This document shows positions 13,904 to 22,081 of a stretch of 22,359 nucleotides of DNA, one piece after another (within the stretch, counting starts at the first letter, position 1; every line of letters begins with the position of its first letter). The DNA lies in the NCBI GenBank assembly GCA_031278075.1, contig JAITLE010000073.1, forward strand, positions 1 through 22,359, read 5' to 3'. The DNA comes from Bifidobacteriaceae bacterium. Lineage in GTDB: Bacteria > Actinomycetota > Actinomycetes > Actinomycetales > WQXJ01. A program made the translations under genes and the position numbers. The notes under the pieces were generated by a model, which was not told the DNA's origin, did no database searches, and worked only from the letters and a program-made list of their open reading frames with translations.

Positions 13904-16900
13904 CTAGTCGGGGACGTGGCCGAACCGGTGTCGAGTGATGGAGACCGCCTGCTCACGGAGCACGCACAGCAGTTCCCGCCGGCCGGAACCGGTCACCGGC
14001 TGATCCAGCACCGTGACCTCCCCGAGCCGCTCCGCGGCGGCCGCCCTGAGACCAGGGGCCCGACCCACCACGCGGATCCGCCCGCTCACCAGCCCGCAGC
14101 GGACCTGGCGCGCGAACTCGGCGTGGCTCTCAGCGCCCCAACGCGACACGCGCGCCTCGACTCCGGCCAGCGCCGCGGCCGCCAGGACGCGTTGAACCTG
14201 GTGCTCCTGGGCGCCCTCGGCGACGCGCACCCAGTACGACCCGACGGGCCGATACCGGAAGATGTTCGCCTCGACATGCAGCTCGGACGGATCGTGCGAC
14301 AAGCCGAACTCTGTCTCCCAAGCGGCCGCGTCAGACCGTTTGGCCGCCTCCAGCCAGGCGTCCCATTCTGCGGGGGTCGCTGGCGGCGTCGCGTCCACCC
14401 ATTCACCGAACTCCGCCACATAGTTCGGGCCGCCCGCCTTGGCGCCTGGTCCGACCGCTGAACCCTTCCAGCCACCGAACGGCTGGCGCCGCACGATCGC
14501 CCCAGTGATATGCCGGTTGACATAAGCGTTGCCGACCTCGACCCGATCCAGCCAGCGGTCGATCTCCGCCGAATCCAGTGAGTGCAAGCCGCCAGTCAGC
14601 CCGAACGCCGTCGCGTTCTGCAACGTGATCGCCTGGTCCAAGTCCTTGGCCGCCATCAGCCCCAGCACGGGCCCGAAACATTCCGTCATATGGAACCAGG
14701 ACCCGGGCGCGACCCCGACTTTGAGTCCCGGCGACCACAGCCGCCCGGACGCGTCGAGTTGCCGCGGTTTGACCAGCCAGCGCTCACCTGGGTCCAGAGC
14801 GGTCAGGGCGCGGCGCAACTTTTCGCCCGGTGGTTCGATCAGCGGCCCCATGGTCGCGGAGATGTCCCAGCCCCAGCCCACCGCGAGCGACCGGACGGAG
14901 TCGGCCAGCTGGCCGAGGAAGCGCCGCGACCGCCGCACCGATCCGACCAGGATCCCGAGCGACGCCGCCGAACACTTCTGGCCGGCGTGCCCGAACGCCG
15001 ATTTGACTAGGTCAGCCGCCGCCAGATCGAGGTCCGCGGAGGGCGTGACCACGATCGCGTTCTTCCCGGAGGTCTCCGCCAGGAGGTTCAGCTCCGGCCG
15101 CCAGCGCGCGAACAGCGTGGCGGTCTCGATCGAGCCGGTCAGCACCACCGTCTCCACATCCGGGTGAGTGACGAGGTGTTTGCCCAGTTCAGATGTTGCG
15201 ACATGGACCACTTGGAGCAGGTTCGGCGGAGCTAGCGCCGCCGCGAGCCCCTCTTGGATCGCCGCGGCCGCCACCTCGACGCAACGCCGCGTCGCCCGGG
15301 CCGGCTTGATCACCACCGCCGACCCGGCCGCCAGCGCCGCCATCACACCGCCCACCGGGATCGCCACGGGGAAGTTCCATGGCGGAATCACCGCGGTCAC
15401 CCGCGACGGCCGTGGCACGATCCCGTCCGCCCGCGCCCGCTCAGCGGTCTCGACCGCGCTGGTCGCGTAGTAACGCGCGAAATCGATCGCCTCGCTGATC
15501 TCAGGGTCCGCCTCGGCGACGGTCTTGCCGCCCTCGTGGGCCATGATGTTGAGCAGTTCGCCGCGCTTGGCGGCGAGGGCGTCCGCGGCGCGGCGCAAGG
15601 CCTGGGCTCGCTCCGGCGCGGACCGGGCCGACCAGTCGGCGGAGGCTTTGAGCGCTTGGGCGACGACGGCATCGAGCGCTGGGGCGTCCTGCAACTCGGG
15701 GAGCGCCAAAGCGGGCGGCTTCGCGGCCAACGCGGCCAACGCCCAGTCACGCTGGGACTGGACGGCGCCGTCCGAATCTGGTTCGTTGTGGAACGCCTGA
15801 TCGGAAGGCTGCGGCGAGGGCCCGCGGCGGGAAGCGAGCGAGTGGCTCGCGCGGTCCGCGACTGAGCGGCGGAACGCGATCTCGGCGGACGCCAGCGGAT
15901 CGGGGAGAGGGGCGAAGGACTGGTGCAGGAAGTTCTGGGGCGCGGCGTTCTCCTCTAGGCGGCGGACCAGGTAGGCGATGGCGACGTCGAAGTCCTTCGC
16001 CTCCACCACGGGCGTGTAGAACAGGACCGAGCCTGTGGTCGCTTTGACGGCGTCGGCCTGGGCTGGGGCCATGCCTTGGAGCATCTCGAAGTCGACGGCC
16101 TCGGTCACTGAGCGGCGTTCGGCCAGAAGGTGCGCCAGGGCGAGGTGGAACAGGTTGTGCCCGGCGACTCCGACCTTGAGGTTGACCAAATGCTCGGGGC
16201 GCAACACCCAGTCGATGACGCGGACGTAGTTCGCGTCGACCGCCTCTTTGCTGGGGTAGATCGCCTGTTCCCAGCCGTGGAGCTGGCATTCGACGCGTTC
16301 CATGGACAGGTTCGCGCCCTTGACCAGCCTGACTTTGATCGGCGCTCCGCCCCGGGCGGCGCGGCGCTTGGCGAAGCTGGACAGCTCTTGCATCGCGCCC
16401 AGGGCTTCGGGCAGGTAGCACTGGATGACGATGCCGGCTTCGAGGCTGAGGAACTCCGGCTCCAACAGGACCTGTTCGAATGCGTCGACGGTGAGGTCGA
16501 GGTCGCGGTATTCCTCCATGTCGAGGTTGACGAAGGTGCCTGACTCCTGGGCCGCGGCGAGGAGCGGGCGGAGATGTTCGAGGACGCGGGCGACGGATCC
16601 GGCGCGGTCCCAGGTGACCAGTTGGCTCGCCAGTGAGGAGATCTTGATCGAGATGTAGTCCACGTCTGGTCGTTTGACCAGGCCGATGGTGCGGGTGAGA
16701 CGTTGGGCGGCCTCTTTTTCGCCGAGCACGGCTTCGCCGAGGAGGTTCAGGTTGAGGCGGTATCCGTTCGCCTTGGCTTTGGCGATGTGCCGCGAGAGCG
16801 GTCCGTCGGCGGCGTCCACCACTAGGTGGCCGACCATTTGGCGCAGCCGGGCGCGGGCTAACGGCATAGCGACGCCGGGCAGCAGCGGCGCGGCGCGGCC

Positions 16901-17263
16901 GCCCACCGCGGTGAGCACCTTGTCCGGCAAGGTGATGAAGCTGGGGACGTTCCCTGAGGTGGCGAGCTTGCGCAGCTCGTGGGCGGCGACCTGGTTGTCT
17001 TCGGGTCGGGCCACTCGGTCGACGAACGCCATTGTGAACTCGAGACCCGACCTGTCCTGGAGCAGCGCCGCCAACATCTTGTTGGATGCGACCTCCTTGG
17101 GCGAGGCGTGGCTGTCGGTGGCGGCGAACCAACGCCGGGCGAGGGCCACCGCCTCTTCGACCAGCGCGTCTGCCGTGGCGGTCGCGTCTATCGCCGCGGC
17201 GGTCGCGTCCGCGGGGCTGGCCGCGCGGGGGGTTGGGTTGTCATCTGTCTGGTCGGGCACCAT
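13904..17263 (-). CDS. putA: Bifunctional proline dehydrogenase / L-glutamate gamma-semialdehyde dehydrogenase
   Basis: 1119 residues; oxidises proline to pyrroline-5-carboxylate (FAD) and then to glutamate (NAD). The proline dehydrogenase barrel covers about 40-460, with VRLVKGAN (about 311-318), YPSKEAVDANY (about 336-346) and YLVRRLEEN (Tyr431, Arg434, Arg435, substrate-binding). A hinge with low-complexity sequence (about 470-510) leads to the aldehyde dehydrogenase domain (about 520-980), with PPWNFPVAIP, LTGSIETA, Glu730 in LAETSGKN, catalytic Cys764 in GQKCSA, and ECFGPVLG. About 130 more C-terminal residues resemble the C-terminal region of long PutAs. No N-terminal ribbon-helix-helix DNA-binding domain is present, so it is not a self-repressor. 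ATG 17263 is chosen for GGAGG five bases upstream; a TTG start at 17296 would add 11 residues. It is divergent from a PAS-AraC regulator. Confidence 0.96.
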   Translation of the reverse strand: MVPDQTDDNPTPRAASPADATAAAIDATATADALVEEAVALARRWFAATDSHASPKEVASNKMLAALLQDRSGLEFTMAFVDRVARPEDNQVAAHELRKLATSGNVPSFITLPDKVLTAVGGRAAPLLPGVAMPLARARLRQMVGHLVVDAADGPLSRHIAKAKANGYRLNLNLLGEAVLGEKEAAQRLTRTIGLVKRPDVDYISIKISSLASQLVTWDRAGSVARVLEHLRPLLAAAQESGTFVNLDMEEYRDLDLTVDAFEQVLLEPEFLSLEAGIVIQCYLPEALGAMQELSSFAKRRAARGGAPIKVRLVKGANLSMERVECQLHGWEQAIYPSKEAVDANYVRVIDWVLRPEHLVNLKVGVAGHNLFHLALAHLLAERRSVTEAVDFEMLQGMAPAQADAVKATTGSVLFYTPVVEAKDFDVAIAYLVRRLEENAAPQNFLHQSFAPLPDPLASAEIAFRRSVADRASHSLASRRGPSPQPSDQAFHNEPDSDGAVQSQRDWALAALAAKPPALALPELQDAPALDAVVAQALKASADWSARSAPERAQALRRAADALAAKRGELLNIMAHEGGKTVAEADPEISEAIDFARYYATSAVETAERARADGIVPRPSRVTAVIPPWNFPVAIPVGGVMAALAAGSAVVIKPARATRRCVEVAAAAIQEGLAAALAPPNLLQVVHVATSELGKHLVTHPDVETVVLTGSIETATLFARWRPELNLLAETSGKNAIVVTPSADLDLAAADLVKSAFGHAGQKCSAASLGILVGSVRRSRRFLGQLADSVRSLAVGWGWDISATMGPLIEPPGEKLRRALTALDPGERWLVKPRQLDASGRLWSPGLKVGVAPGSWFHMTECFGPVLGLMAAKDLDQAITLQNATAFGLTGGLHSLDSAEIDRWLDRVEVGNAYVNRHITGAIVRRQPFGGWKGSAVGPGAKAGGPNYVAEFGEWVDATPPATPAEWDAWLEAAKRSDAAAWETEFGLSHDPSELHVEANIFRYRPVGSYWVRVAEGAQEHQVQRVLAAAALAGVEARVSRWGAESHAEFARQVRCGLVSGRIRVVGRAPGLRAAAAERLGEVTVLDQPVTGSGRRELLCVLREQAVSITRHRFGHVPD

Positions 17264-17290
17264 GGTCGCCTCCGAATCCCAAAGGGGGTT

Positions 17291-17318
17291 TTGCAATCTA
17301 ATTAGGATGCCTTAGCAA
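17291..17318. promoter_or_regulatory. Putative operator region between putA and the AraC-type gene
   Basis: TTGCAA at the left and TTAGCAA at the right form imperfect inverted ends around the perfect 8-bp palindrome CTAATTAG (17298-17305). The region is markedly AT-richer than its surroundings. It overlaps the -35 element proposed for the regulator and lies just upstream of the putA ribosome binding site, so a protein bound here could control both genes. No confident putA promoter hexamers were found. Confidence 0.35.
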
Positions 17319-17340
17319 TGTCCTGGGAGTCTTGTATCAT
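17312..17340 (+). promoter_or_regulatory. Sigma-70-type promoter of the PAS-AraC regulator
   Basis: TTAGCA (17312-17317), a 17-bp spacer and TATCAT (17335-17340) preceded by TG form a good promoter. The start would fall near 17347, four bases before ATG 17351. The promoter covers the alternative ATG at 17318, which argues for the downstream start. Confidence 0.55.
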
Positions 17341-17350
17341 CCAGACCAAG

Positions 17351-18112
17351 ATGACGCGCGATGCGGCCAACCCGTTGTTGGGTGGCCTTGACCTGACCCA
17401 GGAACTGGTCGCGCTTTGGGCCGACCTCCCTGGTGCGATGTTCGCTGTCAAAGACGCGGCGGGACGCTATGTGGAGGTCAACGAGGCGTTTGTGCGGCGC
17501 AGCTCGGCCCGTTCCAGAACTCAGGCGCTGGGCCGGACCGCGCGCGAACTGTTCCTACCCGACCTCGCCGAACGTTACGAGGCGCAAGACGCCGAGGTCA
17601 TGGCCAGCGGCCGGCCTTTGCGGGGCGAACTCGAGGCGATCCGTGCCCAAGGCGGCGAGCCCGCCTGGTGTTTGACAACGAAACTGCCGGTGTTCCGGGA
17701 AGAGTCCGGCGGCCGCCGCGCGGTCGGAGTGGTCACCGTCTCGACCCCGCTGGCCGCGCTCGGCTCCTCCGACCAGATCGGGGAATCGCTCACCCGAGTG
17801 ATCTCACTGGTCAGGGCGTCACTTGCGGCCGATCCGCCGCGGGTTCCGAGCGTCGCGGAGATGGCCCGCGCCGGGGGGACGTCGGCGTCCACACTGAAAC
17901 GGAACATGCGCAAGGTGTTCGGCCTGGCCCCGCGGGCTTATGTCCTCCTCCAGCGGATAGACCGGGCGATGTCGTTGCTCGCCGACACCGATCTGCCGAT
18001 CTCCAAGATCGCGACCTATGCCGGCTTTTACGACCAGCCGTCTTTGACTCGCCAGTTTGTGCGCCTGACCGGCGAGACACCGGCCGTCTTCCGCCGTGGG
18101 GCCCGCGCTTAG
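17351..18112 (+). CDS. PAS-domain AraC-family transcriptional regulator, probable putA activator
   Basis: 253 residues. An N-terminal PAS-like sensor domain (about 15-120: LPGAMFAVKDAAGRYVEVNEAF onward) is joined to a C-terminal AraC/XylS double helix-turn-helix (about 155-250). First HTH: VPSVAEMARAGGTSASTLKR. Second: LPISKIATYAGFYDQPSLTRQF, ending in the usual TGETPAVFRR. It is divergent from putA, the classic layout for a pathway-specific regulator, so proline or a catabolite may be sensed by the PAS domain; this is inferred from position only. ATG 17351 (MTRDAANPLL) is preferred because a promoter fits just upstream. An in-frame ATG at 17318 would add 11 residues. Confidence 0.85.
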   Translation: MTRDAANPLLGGLDLTQELVALWADLPGAMFAVKDAAGRYVEVNEAFVRRSSARSRTQALGRTARELFLPDLAERYEAQDAEVMASGRPLRGELEAIRAQGGEPAWCLTTKLPVFREESGGRRAVGVVTVSTPLAALGSSDQIGESLTRVISLVRASLAADPPRVPSVAEMARAGGTSASTLKRNMRKVFGLAPRAYVLLQRIDRAMSLLADTDLPISKIATYAGFYDQPSLTRQFVRLTGETPAVFRRGARA

Positions 18113-18147
18113 CGCGCCGCCCCGGGCGATATAGCGGCGCGCCGGCC

Positions 18148-18163
18148 GGCCCTGAGCGGGGCC
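18148..18163. other. Weak hairpin after the AraC-type gene
   Basis: GGCCC and GGGCC, 5-bp arms with a 6-nt loop, lie 36 bases after the stop codon. They may end the regulator transcript. A TAAGGT hexamer at 18188-18193 could be the -10 of the following ABC operon, but no -35 is visible. The remainder of the 160-bp gap shows nothing else. Confidence 0.25.
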
Positions 18164-18272
18164 ACGGGATGGTGTTTGCGCTGCTGGTAAGGTTGGGGAG
18201 TTCCCCCCAGTCGACCGATTCGGGCGACCCGCGGCGGGGGCGTCCAACGAAATGGCCTGGGGAGGAGACGGC

Positions 18273-19202
18273 GTGATTCAAGTTGACGGGTTGGTCAAAC
18301 GGTTCGGTAAGAAGGTGGCCGTGGACCATTTGACCTTCAATGTCGGGCCAGGGCGCGTCACTGGGTTCTTGGGGCCCAACGGCTCTGGGAAGTCGACCAC
18401 CATGCGGCTGATCATGGGTCTGGATCGGCCGACCGCCGGCCGGGCGCTCGTGGGCGGGCGTCCGTTCGCGGCGTCGAAAACGCCGATGCGGGACGTGGGC
18501 GCGCTGCTGGACGCCAAGGCTGCCCATCCCGGCCGTTCCGGGAGGCAACACCTGTTGCAGCTGGCGGCGACGAACGGCATCGGGCGGCGGCGTGTCGACG
18601 AGGTGATCGGCCTGACGGGCCTTGAAAGCGTGGGGTCCAAGCGTGTCAAAACGTATTCGCTGGGCATGAGCCAACGGCTGGGGGTGGCCGCGGCGCTGCT
18701 CGGCGACCCGGCTGCGCTGATCCTCGACGAGCCGGTCAACGGCCTGGACCCGGAAGGTGTCGCGTGGGTGCGTGGTCTGATGAAGCGGCTGGCGGCGGAG
18801 GGGCGGGCGGTGTTCGTCTCGTCGCACCTGATGAGCGAGATGGCGTTGACGGCCGACTGGCTGGTGATCATTGGGCGGGGGCGGATGATCGCGAACGCGA
18901 GCGTCGCCGAGATCGTCCGCGCGACCAGCGCTGAGGCGACACGGGTGCGTTCGCGCGACGCCGCCCAGATCGCCGCGGCACTCGCTGGTCCGGGCGTCGA
19001 GACGATCTTCGAGGGGCCCGACACGGTGTTGGTCAGGGGACTCGCGGCATCAGCGGTGGGGGAGGCGGCCGCGCGGAACGGCTGGGTGGTGACCGAGTTG
19101 ACGCCGGTCACCGCGTCGCTCGAAGAGGCGTTCATCAAGTTGACCGACAGCGCGGTCGAATTCCGGTCCGCGCCCTTGAATGGCGAGGGAGGCACGCGGT
19201 GA
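18273..19202 (+). CDS. ABC-2 type transporter ATP-binding protein
   Basis: 309-residue cytoplasmic ATPase that energises an exporter or a membrane-remodelling ABC-2 system, perhaps in antimicrobial-peptide resistance. Motifs: Walker A GPNGSGKST (34-42), signature SLGMSQRL (129-136, the variant typical of this branch), Walker B LILDEP (149-154), D-loop GLDPEG and switch His185 in SSHLMSE. The C-terminal accessory domain (about 220-309) is as in DrrA/BcrA-type proteins. GTG 18273 has a strong ribosome binding site, GGAGGAG at 18261-18267. An ATG at 18252 in the same frame would place that site inside the coding region and is rejected. The stop overlaps the next start (GTGA), so translation is coupled with the permease. 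Confidence 0.93.
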   Translation: MIQVDGLVKRFGKKVAVDHLTFNVGPGRVTGFLGPNGSGKSTTMRLIMGLDRPTAGRALVGGRPFAASKTPMRDVGALLDAKAAHPGRSGRQHLLQLAATNGIGRRRVDEVIGLTGLESVGSKRVKTYSLGMSQRLGVAAALLGDPAALILDEPVNGLDPEGVAWVRGLMKRLAAEGRAVFVSSHLMSEMALTADWLVIIGRGRMIANASVAEIVRATSAEATRVRSRDAAQIAAALAGPGVETIFEGPDTVLVRGLAASAVGEAAARNGWVVTELTPVTASLEEAFIKLTDSAVEFRSAPLNGEGGTR

Positions 19203-20074
19203 TGGTCGCCGCGACGATGCCGACCGGTCCGGTCGCGCCCGAGCGTCCCGCGGCGGGGGTGTCCTTCCCGCGCCTCCTCAAAGCCGAGTGGATCAAGCTT
19301 CGCTCACTGCGTTCCACCTGGTGGGTGGTCTTGCTGTGCGTGTTCCTCGGGGTCGGGTTCACGATGCTGACGAGGCCCGTCGCGGCGTTCGACCCGGACG
19401 TCTTGGAGTTCCCCGACGGGGAGATCGTCGACGTGTGGCCGGATTGGGCCGCGCGGATCGCGGTGCCGGGCGTCGTGTTGATCGGGTTGCTGTTGATGGT
19501 GGTGCTTGGGGCGCGGTCTGTGACCGGGGAGTATTCGTCGGGTTCGATTCGGTCCACCCTTGCCGCCGCGCCCCGGCGCGGCGCGGTGGTCGCCGCCAAG
19601 ACGGTTGTGGTCGGGGCGTTCGCGACCGTGGCTTCTAGCGTCACGGTGGCCGGGACCCTGTTGGTGGCGCACGCCATGCTGCGGTCGGCTGGATACACGG
19701 GCGGGTTCGGCGGCGAGAGCTTCCGGATGGTGGCTGGCTTGGTGATCTTCGTGGTCACGGCCGCGCTCATGGCTTTAGGCCTGGGGTTCGCGCTGCGCTC
19801 CACCGCGGCGGCGGTCTCCGCGAGCCTTGGGATCTATTTGGTGCTGCCTGTGCTCCTGAGCATCCCGGGGGACAACCATCTCATGCTCCATCTGCAAGAG
19901 TTGTCGCCCGGCGGCGGGGGCGTGCTACTTTACACACCGACCGACGAGGCGGTTTTCTGGCCCGGATTCGACCCCTACATCACCGGTTTTTGGGGCGCCT
20001 TCGCTGTGGTGGCGGGTTGGGCGGCGGTTTTGATCGGCGTGGGCTTGTTCGTGTTCAAACGGCGCGACGCTTAG
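19199..20074 (+). CDS. ABC-2 type transporter permease
   Basis: 291-residue membrane subunit. A short N-terminal segment leads into LLKAEWIKLRSLRSTWW, the amphipathic helix that precedes the first membrane segment in this family. About six hydrophobic helices follow. EYSSGSIRSTLAAAPRR (about 110-126) is a family hallmark in the loop after the second helix. The GTG at 19199 overlaps the ATPase stop codon and has GAGGGAGG six bases upstream; ATG 19202 is the alternative. It is related along its length to the following permease, so the functional pump may be a heterodimer of the two. The substrate is unknown. Confidence 0.9.
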   Translation: MMVAATMPTGPVAPERPAAGVSFPRLLKAEWIKLRSLRSTWWVVLLCVFLGVGFTMLTRPVAAFDPDVLEFPDGEIVDVWPDWAARIAVPGVVLIGLLLMVVLGARSVTGEYSSGSIRSTLAAAPRRGAVVAAKTVVVGAFATVASSVTVAGTLLVAHAMLRSAGYTGGFGGESFRMVAGLVIFVVTAALMALGLGFALRSTAAAVSASLGIYLVLPVLLSIPGDNHLMLHLQELSPGGGGVLLYTPTDEAVFWPGFDPYITGFWGAFAVVAGWAAVLIGVGLFVFKRRDA

Positions 20075-20084
20075 GGCCGGCGAC

Positions 20085-20900
20085 ATGCTGACTTTGCCGC
20101 ATCTCATCCGCTCCGAGTGGATCAAACTACGGACGCTGCGGGCGACCTGGGTGAACGTGGCGTTGTTCGGTCTCGGCGATCTCGGGTTGACGGCGATGAC
20201 CGCGCAGCTCGAAGCCGCGAACGTGAATATCGAACCGGATCTAAACGGCTCGATCGTGCACTGGACGACGGATTGGTCGGTGCGGCTCGCCATCCCCGGC
20301 GTGGTGGCGTTGGGGATGATCTTCATGGTGGTTCTGGGCGCGTCGGTCGTGACGTCGGAGTATTCGTCGGGATCGATTCGCTCGACGCTGTCGGCTGCGC
20401 CCCGCCGCGGGTTGGTCGTCGTCGCGAAAGCGATCGTGGTGGCCGCGTTTTGTTTCGTTGTCACCGTGGCTGTTGAAGTCGCGGCTGTCGGCGTGGCGCA
20501 AACCTGTGTCGTGGCCCAAGGTTTCACGGCGCCGATCAGCGTCAACGGGGTCAAATCGGCTGCCGGCGCCACGCTTTTCGTGGTGGTGGCGGCGCTGGTC
20601 GGGATGGGTCTCGGTCTGCTGTTGCGTTCCAACGCTGCGGCGGTCGCGGTGGGACTGGGGCTTTATCTTGTGTTGCCCGGATTGGCGAGCGTCAGCCAGG
20701 AGCCTTTGGCGCTCCATCTGATGGAATTGCTGCCCACGTCGGCTGGGAACATAGTCTCCGAAGAAGGGTTCGTGGTTTGGCTCGGGGAGGGGATCACGCC
20801 CTGGGTCACGACCTATGGGGCCGCCGCCGCGGTGCTGGTCGCATGGGGGGTCGTGCTGCCGGCCGCGGGCTGGGGGGTCTTCCGCCGCCGCGACGGGTGA
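20085..20900 (+). CDS. ABC-2 type transporter permease, paralogue of the preceding gene
   Basis: 271-residue membrane subunit with about six hydrophobic helices. It begins LIRSEWIKLRTLRATW, matching the neighbour's start, and repeats the loop EYSSGSIRSTLSAAPRR (about 92-108). Both copies end in a short basic tail after the last helix (FKRRDA and FRRRDG). The two genes therefore arose by tandem duplication and then diverged. ATG 20085 lies ten bases after the previous stop codon; AGGG upstream is a weak ribosome binding site. It completes a three-gene transporter operon. No dedicated regulator gene of the GntR or two-component type, common beside such operons, is found here. Confidence 0.9.
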   Translation: MLTLPHLIRSEWIKLRTLRATWVNVALFGLGDLGLTAMTAQLEAANVNIEPDLNGSIVHWTTDWSVRLAIPGVVALGMIFMVVLGASVVTSEYSSGSIRSTLSAAPRRGLVVVAKAIVVAAFCFVVTVAVEVAAVGVAQTCVVAQGFTAPISVNGVKSAAGATLFVVVAALVGMGLGLLLRSNAAAVAVGLGLYLVLPGLASVSQEPLALHLMELLPTSAGNIVSEEGFVVWLGEGITPWVTTYGAAAAVLVAWGVVLPAAGWGVFRRRDG

Positions 20901-20928
20901 CGGCGGGTCCGACGTGCGTGAACCCGTG

Positions 20929-20942
20929 GCGCCGCGCGGCGC
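20929..20942. other. Perfect GC palindrome after the ABC operon
   Basis: GCGCCGC directly followed by GCGGCGC makes a loopless 14-bp palindrome, 28 bases after the permease stop codon. It could be part of a terminator between the convergent ABC operon and the repeat-protein gene. The 105-bp gap holds no gene. Confidence 0.3.
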
Positions 20943-21004
20943 AGCCGTGGGGGCCGGCGACTTGCCGACGCGGGCCTGACGGTCCCGGCGGGCGAAGAAT
21001 GTGT

Positions 21005-21020
21005 TTCAGGCGCCCCTGAA
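21005..21020. other. Hairpin overlapping the repeat-protein stop codon
   Basis: TTCAGG and CCTGAA, 6-bp arms with a 4-nt loop. On the minus strand it spans the last codons and the TGA stop at 21006-21008. It may act as the 3' end structure of that transcript. Confidence 0.35.
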
Positions 21021-21695
21021 GCGGACGAGCACGTCGGCGATTTGATTGTCTTTGGGGAATCGTTTGGCGATGGCCGCGATTTCGCGGACCGTGTTTGACC
21101 GCCTGGCGCTGGTCTCGTCAAGGGCGCGGATGTATAGGCCGTTCGCGAGTTCCAGAGCGATTCCGGGGTGGGCGGGGAATTGGTTCGCCAAGCCTAGGAT
21201 CTCGCGCAGGGTGGCGGCCCGCTCGGGGTCCGCCTCGTCGATCAAGCGGTTGACGAGACCCGTCGCGAATTGGTGTGCGATGTCCGGATCGCCGGGGAAC
21301 CGTTTGGCGATGGCGGCGATTTCGTGGAGCGTGGCGGCGCGTGGCGCGCCGGATTCGGTCACCGACCGGTTGACTAGGCCCTTCGCGAGCTCAAGTGCGA
21401 TTCCCGGGTCGCCGGGGAATCGCTTGGCGATGGCGGCGATCTGGCGCACGGTGGCGGCGCGGGGCGCGTCCGCCTCTGCCGCCGACCGGTTGACTAGGCC
21501 CTTTGCGAGGTGGAGCGTGATGTCCGGATCATCGGGGAACCGTTGGGCGATCCCTTCGATCTCACGCACGGTCGCGGCCCGCGCCGGACCCTTCTCAGTG
21601 GCAGACCGCGCCGCGAGCTCTTGTGCGCGCCGCTGGGCCGCCCCCAGCTCTGATGGTTCGCGGCGGCGCGGATCGGTGGTTCCATTCGCTGGCAT
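21006..21695 (-). CDS. Protein of 40-residue TPR-like tandem repeats, function unknown
   Basis: 229 residues, not recognised as a named family. After a polar N-terminus (1-22) and a half repeat (about 23-38) come four full 40-residue units (39-78, 79-118, 119-158, 159-198) and a truncated fifth (199-229). The unit reads roughly RAATVREIAAIAKRFPGDP, then an IALELAKGLVNRS helix and a variable acidic turn. Two amphipathic helices per unit with a Pro break suggest an alpha-solenoid like TPR, with longer loops than the usual 34 residues. There is no signal peptide, transmembrane helix or catalytic motif, so a cytoplasmic protein-binding role is the best guess. ATG 21695 is supported by GAGG eight bases upstream. 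The neighbours (ABC exporter, minisatellite) give no functional hint. Confidence 0.8.
   Translation of the reverse strand: MPANGTTDPRRREPSELGAAQRRAQELAARSATEKGPARAATVREIEGIAQRFPDDPDITLHLAKGLVNRSAAEADAPRAATVRQIAAIAKRFPGDPGIALELAKGLVNRSVTESGAPRAATLHEIAAIAKRFPGDPDIAHQFATGLVNRLIDEADPERAATLREILGLANQFPAHPGIALELANGLYIRALDETSARRSNTVREIAAIAKRFPKDNQIADVLVRFRGA
21009..21581 (-). repeat. 120-bp in-frame tandem repeat within the repeat-protein gene
   Basis: Units at 21462-21581, 21342-21461, 21222-21341 and 21102-21221, and a partial one at 21009-21101, have a period of exactly 120 bp. The motif TTGGCGATGGC recurs at the same phase in several units. DNA similarity is still high between units 2 and 3, which suggests fairly recent duplication. 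Confidence 0.85.
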
Positions 21696-21817
21696 CGGAT
21701 TGTCCTCAATAGTTCACTGGCGGGGTGGCGATCACCAGCCTACCGGCGTGCCGGGGCCGGCAGCGGACTAGCCAGGTTGTCGGGGCGGGAGCCCCGCTCC
21801 TCTCTCCTGCCACTTGC

Positions 21818-22080
21818 CTAGCACCGGTTTACGGCAATGGCGTCGAGCATCTCCCACGCCCCGCGCGCCGCCAACCGCCGACAACAGCCGTCCCCGCGCC
21901 GCCCGGGCCTCGAACAACACCCCACCAACCCGGCCCGCCCAGTCCGCCACGTCCCCCGCCAACGCCCCCGCACACGGCAACGGCCCCAGACCCAACACGC
22001 CCCGGCCAAGGCATCAGCCGCTCGCCCGCGGCCTCGACCAGCAACGCCAGCTGGGCGTCGCCGTGCGCACAGCCCACACG
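21818..22080 (-). pseudogene. Possible frameshifted gene remnant
   Basis: I recognise no family. Three protein-like minus-strand pieces lie in order but in three different frames: GCAHGDAQLALLVEAAGERL (about 22014-22075), then LPCAGALAGDVADWAGRVGG and FEARAARGRLLSAVGG (about 21862-21992), then GAWEMLDAIAVNRC with a stop at 21818-21820. Joining them would need two frameshifts, one in a run of GC repeats near 21865. Codon choice (GCG, GTG, TTG, GGG) resembles the real genes nearby. The plus-strand frames here are rich in Arg, Pro and Gln, typical of shadows. Sequencing error or chance cannot be excluded. The stretch 21709-21817 shows nothing supportable. Confidence 0.22.
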
Positions 22081-22081
22081 C

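Noticed and set aside
15747..17132. 461-codon minus-strand frame inside putA and several plus-strand frames opposite it
   Set aside because: All overlap the well-supported putA coding region in other frames and are dominated by Arg, Pro and Gly.
17264..17317. A putA promoter with TTGCTA as -35 on the minus strand
   Set aside because: At 17-18 bp spacing the corresponding -10 would be TGCAAA or GCAAAA, which do not match. TAGATT is a fair -10 but no -35 lies at a usable distance.
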